Shown piece after piece: positions 1 to 7,062 of a DNA stretch of 8,417 nt. Every line of letters starts with the position of its first letter. Position 1 is the first letter of the stretch. Below the pieces are notes generated by a model, which did no database searches, was not told the DNA's origin, and saw nothing but the letters and a program-made list of their open reading frames with translations. Made by a program: the position numbers and the translations under genes. Source of the DNA: Campylobacteraceae bacterium (lineage in GTDB: Bacteria; Campylobacterota; Campylobacteria; Campylobacterales; Sulfurovaceae); assembly GCA_027083075.1 (NCBI GenBank), contig JALWQQ010000037.1, positions 1 to 8,417 of the forward strand, read 5' to 3'.

Positions 1-499
1 CGGCAAGGCGTGCCCGCAGTGCGGCGCGGAATTGGTGATCCGCAAAGGGCGTTATGGAGAGTTTATCTCCTGTTCCGCCTTTCCGAAGTGTAAGTACACC
101 GAAAATATCGGCGGCGAAGAGAAGCCGACAAGCGAAAAGAGCGATGAGGTGTGCGAAAAGTGCGGCTCGCCGATGGTGATCAAGGAGGGCAGACGCGGGA
201 AGTTCTTGGCATGCAGTGCCTACCCGAAGTGTAAAAATGCCAAGCCTCTTGAGAAACCCAAGACGCTTGAGGTGCCTTGCCCCGAATGCGGCGGTACGCT
301 GATGGAGCGAAGCGGCAGACGCGGAAAGTTTTTCGGCTGCGGCAACTACCCCAAGTGTAAGTTTATCGCCAATTTCGAGCCGACCGATCGCAAGTGCCCC
401 GAGTGTGGCTATATGATGGGCATTAAGCACCTAAAATCGGGCGATACCTACGAGTGCTTTAAGTGCAAGCACAAGGTAAAGCCCGAGAACGCCTCGTAG
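1..499 (+). CDS. topA: DNA topoisomerase I, C-terminal zinc-ribbon region (5' partial)
   Basis: This is the 3' end of a type IA topoisomerase, which relaxes negatively supercoiled DNA. The reading frame is open from base 2 and ends at TAG 497–499, leaving about 165 visible residues. They hold four zinc ribbons in tandem, at roughly bases 11–106, 152–235, 278–361 and 395–474. The first three follow the TopA C4 pattern CPxCG or CxKCG, then a basic GR(Y/R)GxF, then C(S/G)xxPKCK. The fourth is degenerate, with CPECG and later CFKCK. The catalytic toprim and tyrosine domains lie upstream of the window. An internal TTG at 32 could be mistaken for a start, but zinc-ribbon coding continues upstream of it (CPQCG at about bases 11–25). 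In C. jejuni, as I recall, topA also precedes bioB. Identification is firm because this ribbon array is characteristic of bacterial TopA. Confidence 0.93.
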   Translation, partial: GKACPQCGAELVIRKGRYGEFISCSAFPKCKYTENIGGEEKPTSEKSDEVCEKCGSPMVIKEGRRGKFLACSAYPKCKNAKPLEKPKTLEVPCPECGGTLMERSGRRGKFFGCGNYPKCKFIANFEPTDRKCPECGYMMGIKHLKSGDTYECFKCKHKVKPENAS

Positions 500-506
500 C
501 TTGTGG

Positions 507-512
507 TATAAT
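507..512 (+). promoter_or_regulatory. -10 element (TATAAT) for bioB, probable leaderless start
   Basis: A perfect TATAAT lies in the 19-base gap between the topA stop (499) and the bioB ATG (519). Only six bases separate its end from the ATG, so transcription starting at the usual distance would begin at or within a base or two of the A of the ATG. No Shine-Dalgarno-like purine run precedes this ATG. Campylobacterota sigma-70 promoters typically depend on an extended -10 and lack a conserved -35, which fits here. The transcript may therefore be leaderless. The alternative is that bioB is read from topA mRNA by re-initiation after the nearby stop. Confidence 0.6.
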
Positions 513-518
513 CGCCCC

Positions 519-1370
519 ATGAGTAAGCAGATCTTTTTGTGTGCTATCAACAATATCCTCAGCGGCAGCTGTAATGAGGACTGCAAGTTTTGCACCCAGA
601 GCGTACGCTATAAAGCCGACATTGCGCGCTACACCTTCAAGCCTATAGAGCGTATTGTTGCCGAAGCGAAAGAGGCGCGCGCCAACGGTGCGGTAGGGTA
701 TTGTTTGGTGACGGCAGGCAAGGGGTTGGATGAGAAGAAGACCGACTATGTGGCACGCGCCGCGCAAGCGATCAAGCGAGAAGTAGAGGGATTGAAGCTC
801 ATCGCCTGCAACGGTACGGCAACGCTTGAGCAGTTGCGCTACCTAAAGGCGCACGGCATCGATAGTTACAACCACAACTTAGAGACAAGCGAGGCGTACT
901 ATCCGCAGATCTGTACAACCCACAGTTGGCAAGAGCGCTACCGAACCTGCCTCAATGCAAAGGAAGTGGGGCTTTGGCTCTGCAGCGGCGGGATATTCGG
1001 TATGGAAGAGAGCGCGTCGGACCAAGAGGCGCTCATCGACGCCATTTTGTCGCTTGAGCCCGAGTCTATACCGATCAACTTTTATCACCCCAATCCCGCA
1101 CTGCCGATCAAAGCGCGTAGTGTTGGGCGTGAACGTGCCGTAGAGATCATTCGTGCCGTGCGCGCCAAGGCGGGAAAAGAGCGCTTGGTGATGGTAGCGG
1201 GTGGACGAGAGTTGCTCTTTGGCGGGCATGAGCGCGAAATGTTTGAGGCGGGTGCCAACGCTATCGTGATCGGCAACTATCTCACGACACCGGGAGAGGC
1301 TCCCGATCGCGATCGTGCGCTCCTGCGCGACTTGGGTTACGAAGTGGTGGAACGCTGCGATGCACTCTGA
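519..1370 (+). CDS. bioB: Biotin synthase (short Campylobacterota type)
   Basis: BioB is a radical SAM enzyme that inserts sulfur into dethiobiotin to make biotin, using a [4Fe-4S] cluster for radical generation and a [2Fe-2S] cluster as sulfur donor. The protein has 283 residues, short compared with about 346 in E. coli but normal for the Helicobacter/Campylobacter form. The SAM cluster motif is CNEDCKFC (C18, C22, C25). The auxiliary-cluster ligands by alignment are C62, C97, C155 (in LCSGG) and R230 (in AGGRE), corresponding to E. coli C97, C128, C188 and R260. YNHNLETS at 117–124 is another BioB signature. I chose the ATG at 519 because the protein then begins at the conserved region; an in-frame TTG at 501 has no ribosome site. 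The gene overlaps the following antiporter by 11 bases. All cofactor ligands are present, so it should be active. Confidence 0.95.
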   Translation: MSKQIFLCAINNILSGSCNEDCKFCTQSVRYKADIARYTFKPIERIVAEAKEARANGAVGYCLVTAGKGLDEKKTDYVARAAQAIKREVEGLKLIACNGTATLEQLRYLKAHGIDSYNHNLETSEAYYPQICTTHSWQERYRTCLNAKEVGLWLCSGGIFGMEESASDQEALIDAILSLEPESIPINFYHPNPALPIKARSVGRERAVEIIRAVRAKAGKERLVMVAGGRELLFGGHEREMFEAGANAIVIGNYLTTPGEAPDRDRALLRDLGYEVVERCDAL

Positions 1371-2502
1371 TCTTACGCTTTTGGTGCTGCTTCCGGTTCT
1401 GTTGTGGTTGAGCCCCTTTCTGGCAAGAAGGTTGCGCCTGCCTACTGTCGTCGTAGAGATGCTTCTGGGTGCGCTAAGCGCATATATGGGTTTATTGCAG
1501 AGCGATCGCTACTTTGATCTGATTGCCGAAGTGGGCTTCTTGTATCTGATGTTTTTGGCGGGCATGGAGGTGAACCTTAGAGAGATTCGTCGTAGCTCTT
1601 CAGCGGTATTGCAAAGCAGTATACTTTTTTTGGGCGCCATGACGTTATTTTCGATCCTCTTCGGAGTGCTCTTTTCTTTGCATCCTGTCGTGATCGTCTC
1701 TATGCCGTTGATCTCGGTGGGGATGGTGGCGACCCTGACAAAGAGTTACGGCAAAGAGGAGGCGTGGCTCAAGACCGCCGTGATCGTCGGCGTGATGGGT
1801 GAAGTGCTCAGCGTTGCGGCACTCACGGTGTTTGATGTCTATTCGGTAGAGAACGACCTGTTGCACCTTATGCTCAAGATAGGGCTTTTGATACTCTTTT
1901 TTATCGTAATTATAGGCGCTTATCGTCTGCTTCATCTGCTCTTTTGGTGGTATCCTGAACTCAAAACGATTTTGATCCCGAGAAGCGATACCGCCGAACA
2001 AGATATACGTATGGCAATGGCACTTTTTTTCTTGATGATTGCGGTGATGCTGGCGCTTGGTCTGGAGTTGGCACTGGGGGCTTTCATCGCGGGTGCGGCT
2101 ATCTCTTCCTTTTTTCATCATGAAAAGAAGTTGGAAGAGAAGATGAGCGCCTTGGGCTTCGGCTTTTTGGTACCGCTCTTTTTTATCCATGTCGGTGCCT
2201 CTTTTGATCTGAGGGCGCTTATGATCCCGCAAATCGTTAGTGGAGGCGTATTGATAGCACTACTCGCCATCTTAGCACGCATCTTAGCGGCTTCAATGTT
2301 GCAAAATCTTCACGGCGCTAGGCAGGCGCTGTTGAGCGGGCTGGCGCTTTCGATGCCGCTGACACTCTTGGTGGCGGTAGCAACAATCGGCTATGAAAAC
2401 GGACTGATGCAAAGGACGCCTTATTACCAATTGATATTGGGAAGTATCTTGGAGGTACTTTTCGTAATGGTCATAATCGGTGTTTTGACAAGAAAGAGGT
2501 AA
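1360..2502 (+). CDS. CPA2-family cation/proton antiporter (KefB/NapA-like membrane domain)
   Basis: This is a polytopic inner-membrane protein of 380 residues, with about eleven or twelve hydrophobic helices, and it resembles monovalent cation:proton antiporters of the CPA2 family. Recognisable family segments are LPTVVVEMLLGAL (27–39), FLAGMEVNLREI (65–76), LALGLELALGAFIAGAAIS (231–249) and FLVPLFFIHVGASFDLRAL (269–287). It ends right after the last helix with basic residues (TRKR), so it has no C-terminal TrkA-N/RCK nucleotide-binding domain like KefB or KefC. Where many CPA2 exchangers carry an acidic pair in the mid-protein helix, this one has G147–E148, so ion and coupling are uncertain. 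The ATG at 1360 lies inside the last codons of bioB, suggesting translational coupling; upstream purines at about 1346–1350 could be a weak ribosome site. A similar transporter follows bioB in C. jejuni, as I recall. Substrate unknown. Confidence 0.85.
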   Translation: MHSDLTLLVLLPVLLWLSPFLARRLRLPTVVVEMLLGALSAYMGLLQSDRYFDLIAEVGFLYLMFLAGMEVNLREIRRSSSAVLQSSILFLGAMTLFSILFGVLFSLHPVVIVSMPLISVGMVATLTKSYGKEEAWLKTAVIVGVMGEVLSVAALTVFDVYSVENDLLHLMLKIGLLILFFIVIIGAYRLLHLLFWWYPELKTILIPRSDTAEQDIRMAMALFFLMIAVMLALGLELALGAFIAGAAISSFFHHEKKLEEKMSALGFGFLVPLFFIHVGASFDLRALMIPQIVSGGVLIALLAILARILAASMLQNLHGARQALLSGLALSMPLTLLVAVATIGYENGLMQRTPYYQLILGSILEVLFVMVIIGVLTRKR

Positions 2503-2507
2503 GTGCA

Positions 2508-3071
2508 CTACTCTACCGCTCGGATTGCTTCGCGGAGGGCTTTTTTTATTGTCGTATCGGATTTGGTGCTATCACTTCTTTTTGACCGAGGGGGGGTTTG
2601 CACTTTTTTATGATCCGGTTTCGTACTTTTTTTATCCAAGATACCATTGAGTCTATCGATGGCGGCTTTGATCTCTTTTTTTTGAGTTGTATCTTGTCGT
2701 AATGTACTCGTCTTGCCTTTTTCGGGTGCCTTGCTTTGTTTTTTTGGCGGTGTCGAGCTTTTTGTCATCTCTTTTTGTGCAATTTCTGTGCTTGGTATCG
2801 ATGGCTGGCTCGTTCGCTCAATCGTCGTTGTTTGAGAGGACGTATTGTTTAGCGTTTGATCGGTTCTTTGCTTGGTTTGCGTTGAAGAGGTCACCGCTTC
2901 AAGTCCAAACTCATCTTCATCAGGCGTTTCCGATTTTAATGCTTCGAGTATCATCTGTTGATCGCGTTCGATTTTTTGTAGGTTGCTTTGCAGATCAAAG
3001 GGGCTCTGTTCCGCCAAAAGTGTGCTTGTCGCTATCGCCAAAAGAAGACTTGCGGTTTCTTTGTATCTCAT
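2508..3071 (-). CDS. Small exported low-complexity protein, AMIN-protein-like N-terminus without AMIN domain
   Basis: The 187-residue protein starts with a Sec-type signal peptide (MRYKETASLLLAIATSTLLA, likely cut before EQS) and has no lipobox cysteine, so it is probably periplasmic. Residues 24–47 (PFDLQSNLQKIERDQQMILE and onward) form a short helical segment that resembles the start of the AMIN-domain proteins following eno and the FtsB-like gene in other Campylobacterota. Residues 50–130 are rich in Ser, Thr, Gln, Lys and Pro and look disordered. A short helical stretch (KKEIKAAIDRLNGILD, 131–146) and a basic tail follow. No AMIN fold is visible and the remaining length is too short for one. 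The start is well supported: the GGAGGAGGAG run at 3074–3083 precedes an ATG that overlaps the previous stop as ATGA. The coding strand carries A8, C7 and two A7 tracts. Function unknown; a cell-envelope or division role is inferred from position only. Confidence 0.8.
   Translation of the reverse strand: MRYKETASLLLAIATSTLLAEQSPFDLQSNLQKIERDQQMILEALKSETPDEDEFGLEAVTSSTQTKQRTDQTLNNTSSQTTTIERTSQPSIPSTEIAQKEMTKSSTPPKKQSKAPEKGKTSTLRQDTTQKKEIKAAIDRLNGILDKKSTKPDHKKVQTPPRSKRSDSTKSDTTIKKALREAIRAVE
2541..2683. repeat. Cluster of homopolymer tracts
   Basis: Within 143 bases the + strand has T7 at 2541–2547, G7 at 2590–2596, T6 at 2604–2609, T7 at 2627–2633 and T8 at 2676–2683. All lie in the 3' half of the exported-protein gene, where they encode Lys and Pro codons. 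Tracts this long can slip during replication; changes would alter only the last 15 to 57 residues of the protein. Confidence 0.7.
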
Positions 3072-3310
3072 CTCTCCTCCTCCGGTATGAGTTGTTTGAG
3101 CTCAAAGTAGCGCTTTTGCAGCCGCCTGTTCTCCTCTCTGAGCTTGTGGCGCTCTGCGATCAGTGTCGCCTTTTCGGTTTGCAATCTGTTGAGCACCGGT
3201 AGAGAGTTTTCTCCAAACAGTACTATACCGACATAAATGCCCAAAAACAAGAGTACCGCTACCCCGAAAAGAAAAGTTTTAAGCGAAAGTCCCGCGATAG
3301 TGCCGTTCAT
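3068..3310 (-). CDS. FtsB/DivIC-like septum formation initiator protein
   Basis: This 80-residue single-pass membrane protein has a short cytoplasmic N-terminus, one transmembrane helix at about residues 11–32 (KTFLFGVAVLLFLGIYVGIV and onward), and a periplasmic coiled coil at about 39–75 rich in Leu, Glu, Arg and Lys (ERHKLREENRRLQKRYFELK). That layout and length match FtsB/DivIC proteins, which bridge FtsQ and FtsL in the divisome. Sequence conservation in this family is low, so the call rests on architecture and on location: a gene of this kind follows eno in Campylobacterota. The ATG is two bases after the enolase stop and has only a weak ribosome site, which suggests coupling to eno translation. 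Its last codons (Glu-Glu-Glu-Arg) also supply the ribosome-binding site of the next gene, with an ATGA overlap. Confidence 0.85.
   Translation of the reverse strand: MNGTIAGLSLKTFLFGVAVLLFLGIYVGIVLFGENSLPVLNRLQTEKATLIAERHKLREENRRLQKRYFELKQLIPEEER
3074..3083 (-). promoter_or_regulatory. Strong ribosome-binding site embedded in FtsB-like gene
   Basis: On the - strand this reads GGAGGAGGAG, ending two bases before the ATG of the exported-protein gene at 3071. It is made of the three consecutive Glu codons at the end of the FtsB-like gene. It fixes the start of the downstream gene and points to coupled translation through the ATGA overlap. Confidence 0.75.
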
Positions 3311-3312
3311 CG

Positions 3313-4633
<1,321 letters not shown>

Positions 4634-4656
4634 GCTTAAAGATGCTTGCAGCTTAC

Positions 4657-6060
4657 TCACTGCGAAAACGCGATCCCCATATTGTAGGTACTAAAGGGGA
4701 TTGCGCGGTTTGGTTCGATCATGAAGTTGCATTCTCGTTTGATGTTGATCGCATCAAAATTATAGATGTCGCTAAACTCCATGATGACGATGCGAAAGAC
4801 ATGCTCGTAGCCCATCTCTTGTGGCGCAAGGAAACTCGGCCAACAGCAAAAGAGTTTTTGCTTGATCTTATCACCGACAATCGCTTCGCCCATCGCGGTA
4901 TCGAGACTTACGGTCTCTACTACGCTTCGGACAAATTGCCTGTCTTGCTCGAAGGCTACCGTGCCTTTTTGTTGGGTAATCGCCTCTTTAGGGATCTTGC
5001 CAGTGACGGGATAGAGCTCGGCGTAGGCTTTGCCGTTTTGCTCTTTCATCCGCTTGGCGGCATACCCGACACAGATCTTATGCGGATCGCACGGCAGAGG
5101 GATCATGTCGGCATCTTCGAAAGGGTTGCTGTCATCCTCTATGATGCGCCGACGAATCTCGCTAAGCGTGATGCGAAACGCCCCCTCCGCCTCGATGCGT
5201 CCCGCCTCCTGTACGGGCTGAAAGACCACGCCGCGTACACAGCGGTAGCCTCCGGCAAAGTCGATGATTTCGCTTATCTCGTCGTCATTGACCCCTTTTT
5301 TGACGACACAGACCAAAGTGGTAGAGATATCGGCTTTCTCCAATGCTTCCAACGCTTTAAGTCGTATCGAGCGCATATCTTGCGCACGGATATCTTTGAG
5401 CGCCTCTGTGCGCAGAGAGTCGAATTGCAAATAGACCTCAAAGCCTCCGCCAAGCTTTTTGAGTGCGTGCACAAACCCTTCCTCTTGCGCGATGCGGATA
5501 CCGTTGGTGTTGAGCATCAGATGGCGCACGGGCGAGGCTTTGAGATAGCGTAGTATCTCGATGATCTGCGGGTGGGTGGTGGGTTCGCCTCCCGTGACCT
5601 GAATCAGATCGGGTTCGCTCTCGACTTTGAGTAGTGTCTCTAACATCTGCGCGATCTCCTCCATGCTGCGGTGGTTGCCCGCTCCGGGTTCGCTGCGATG
5701 ATAGCAGATACGACACTTCATATTGCACTCGTCGGTGATGTTGAAGAGCGCCAGACAGGGGTGGTTTTGGTGTTGTGGACAGACCCCGCAGTCAAAGGGG
5801 CAGCCTTGCACGACTTTGGTAAGCGCTCGTTCGGGCAGGTCGGGCTTTTTGAGATAGTCGTCGCATCGTTTGTAGTAATCGAGATCATCCGAGATCATCA
5901 CCATCGACTCGCCGCATTTGGGGCAAAACTTGCGTAGATAGACCTCATCCGCTCTGCTGACAATATGCGCATCGATTAGACGCTTCAAATTGCCGCAGCG
6001 GTGACAAAAGCTCTGCGTTGCGCCTAAGAAGAGATCATACTTTTGTGTATAGTGTGCCAT
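4657..6060 (-). CDS. Radical SAM protein, Tes/MJ0619-like (putative lipid-modifying enzyme)
   Basis: The 467-residue protein has a canonical radical SAM motif CNMKCRIC (C112, C116, C119) followed by GGEP (157–160). Before it are a rubredoxin-like pair of CxxC motifs (C19/C22 and C46/C49) and an extra CPFDCGVC (C87, C91, C94). More cysteines lie near the C-terminus (C324, C330, C405, C406, C444). This arrangement matches the family of archaeal tetraether synthase Tes (MJ0619), which carries three [4Fe-4S] clusters plus a mononuclear Fe(Cys)4 site and joins lipid tails through a C–C bond. FNITDECN, LNTNGIR and VYLQFDS fit the same family. The ATG at 6060 is chosen because AAGGAG sits at 6066–6071; an in-frame ATG at 6090 lacks such a site. 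The gene overlaps the Lgt-like gene by 26 bases. Family assignment is good; the substrate here is inference. Other family members have been linked to pterin methylation. Confidence 0.85.
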   Translation of the reverse strand: MAHYTQKYDLFLGATQSFCHRCGNLKRLIDAHIVSRADEVYLRKFCPKCGESMVMISDDLDYYKRCDDYLKKPDLPERALTKVVQGCPFDCGVCPQHQNHPCLALFNITDECNMKCRICYHRSEPGAGNHRSMEEIAQMLETLLKVESEPDLIQVTGGEPTTHPQIIEILRYLKASPVRHLMLNTNGIRIAQEEGFVHALKKLGGGFEVYLQFDSLRTEALKDIRAQDMRSIRLKALEALEKADISTTLVCVVKKGVNDDEISEIIDFAGGYRCVRGVVFQPVQEAGRIEAEGAFRITLSEIRRRIIEDDSNPFEDADMIPLPCDPHKICVGYAAKRMKEQNGKAYAELYPVTGKIPKEAITQQKGTVAFEQDRQFVRSVVETVSLDTAMGEAIVGDKIKQKLFCCWPSFLAPQEMGYEHVFRIVIMEFSDIYNFDAINIKRECNFMIEPNRAIPFSTYNMGIAFSQ

Positions 6061-6736
6061 GTGCACTCCTTTTGAGATAACTCGCCGCATAAAGCATCAA
6101 TGCGATAGAGACGATCTGAAAGAGATTGAGCCCAAATGCCACCGTGACATAGGGCTTCAAAAACTCCCAGACAAAGCGTTGCGCGCCATAGAAAAGCACA
6201 AAGTAGTAAAAGCCCTTTTGCTCAAAGCGTTCTTTTTTGTGACGATAGAGCCAAAGCGAAAAGAGAAAAAACCCCGACATCGCCGCACTCTCGTAGAGCT
6301 GTACGGGGTGGCGCGTCACCCCGTCGCCAAAATCCACACCCCACGGCAGATCGGTCGGGATACCGTAGGTAAAATCCTTCAACCCCGTCAGAAAACAGCC
6401 GATGCGCCCGACGGCAATACCGAGCGCCAAAGAGGGGACGAAATAGGCGCCCGTAGAGCCTCGGATGCCGTAGCGTCGTTTAAAAAGCTCTGCCGCTACG
6501 ATCGCACCCGCTATCGCGCCCAGGATCGATTTGCCTACATAGAGCTTGCCGAGTGAGAGGGTGTTGTTGAGTATGCTTAGTAGCACCGCACCTGCAACGA
6601 AACCGACGACAAGGGCGGTGTAGTAGTGCCACTTGAGTCTCTCGTTTTCAAAGCGATACCTCTCTTTGATTGCAACCTTTGCAACAAGCAAGGCGCCTAG
6701 ATACGCCAAAAGATCGAAGACAAGATGCGGTGTCAT
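6035..6736 (-). CDS. Lgt-like integral membrane protein (diverged prolipoprotein diacylglyceryl transferase family)
   Basis: The 233-residue polytopic membrane protein, with about seven helices, has the Lgt family core: GRIGCFLTG (110–118), PWGVDFGDG (131–139), RHPVQLYE (142–149) and RFVWEFLK (187–194). Canonical Lgt moves diacylglycerol from phosphatidylglycerol to lipoprotein cysteines. Here the signature GRIGN has Cys114 instead of the essential Asn, and the His of the usual HGG segment is replaced by Leu72 (SILGAIAG). R111, R187 and E191 remain. It therefore looks like a paralogue that binds a related lipid but may not be the housekeeping Lgt. The ATG at 6736 comes two bases after the preceding stop, with GAGGG at 6747–6751 as a ribosome site. 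An upstream in-frame ATG at 6769 would overlap the previous gene by 31 bases and is less likely. Gene order suggests it works with the radical SAM protein. Confidence 0.82.
   Translation of the reverse strand: MTPHLVFDLLAYLGALLVAKVAIKERYRFENERLKWHYYTALVVGFVAGAVLLSILNNTLSLGKLYVGKSILGAIAGAIVAAELFKRRYGIRGSTGAYFVPSLALGIAVGRIGCFLTGLKDFTYGIPTDLPWGVDFGDGVTRHPVQLYESAAMSGFFLFSLWLYRHKKERFEQKGFYYFVLFYGAQRFVWEFLKPYVTVAFGLNLFQIVSIALMLYAASYLKRSAHGTLYTKV
6066..6071 (-). promoter_or_regulatory. Ribosome-binding site deciding the radical SAM start
   Basis: AAGGAG on the - strand lies five bases before the ATG at 6060, inside the 3' end of the Lgt-like gene. It favours this start over the in-frame ATG at 6090 and indicates translational coupling. 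Confidence 0.7.
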
Positions 6737-6738
6737 GC

Positions 6739-7062
6739 TTAGTGCACCCTCGAAAAATCTTGGATGCAAGCGGCAAAGAGTGCAAAGAAGCCCAAGAGTA
6801 CACTGCCGAATGTTAAGAAGATCGCCTTGGCATCTTCGCCTTTTGTGTAGAGCTTGGCACTATAAGCAAAGATCCCCAAGACAACAAAAGCAATCAGCCA
6901 TATGATGGAATCTTTCGCAAGAGCAACAGTCACAAAGAGTACCGCTATCGTTAGCGGCAGGTGCAACCAAAAGAGCAGCGACCAGAGGTAGCGATATCTG
7001 CGTCCTTGCATATGCTCTTGCAGTGTTGTGTGTTCGTTGTTTATCTTCTTATTGTTTTCCAT
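6739..7062 (-). CDS. Small three-helix membrane protein, unknown function
   Basis: The 107-residue product has a polar N-terminus (1–22, ending in a basic GRRYRY stretch) and three hydrophobic segments at about 25–48, 51–69 and 79–99. No family was recognised. The start is well supported: AGGAG at 7070–7074 lies seven bases before the ATG at 7062, and the ATG overlaps the end of the acyl-ACP synthetase gene by 14 bases. It is followed after two bases by the Lgt-like gene. Being enclosed between two lipid-related genes with overlapping translation signals, it is probably a membrane subunit or scaffold of the same system, but that is inference. A longer in-frame start at 7161 would lie wholly within the upstream gene and adds a basic, non-membrane extension, so it was set aside. 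Confidence 0.75.
   Translation of the reverse strand: MENNKKINNEHTTLQEHMQGRRYRYLWSLLFWLHLPLTIAVLFVTVALAKDSIIWLIAFVVLGIFAYSAKLYTKGEDAKAIFLTFGSVLLGFFALFAACIQDFSRVH

Noticed and set aside
32..34. TTG as the start of a short zinc-finger protein
   Set aside because: The zinc-ribbon cysteines begin upstream in the same frame at base 11, so this is an internal Leu codon of TopA.
2516..2547. Possible rho-independent terminator for the antiporter: GC-rich bases followed by T7 on the + strand
   Set aside because: Only a four-base CCGC/GCGG stem can be paired and it is not adjacent to the T run. The T7 is explained by Lys codons of the opposite-strand gene.
2687..3202. 171-codon open frame on the + strand across the exported-protein and FtsB-like genes
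   Set aside because: The - strand genes have matched ribosome sites, an ATGA overlap, a signal peptide and a coiled coil. The + frame overlaps both and has no start signal.
4642..5553. 303-codon open frame on the + strand antisense to the radical SAM gene
   Set aside because: It is a codon-bias shadow: the - strand frame has clear radical SAM motifs and ribosome site, while this one has no recognisable motif or initiation signal.
6059..6556. 165-codon open frame on the + strand opposite the Lgt-like gene
   Set aside because: The opposite strand carries Lgt family motifs; the + product is an unstructured Arg/Lys-rich translation with no family resemblance.
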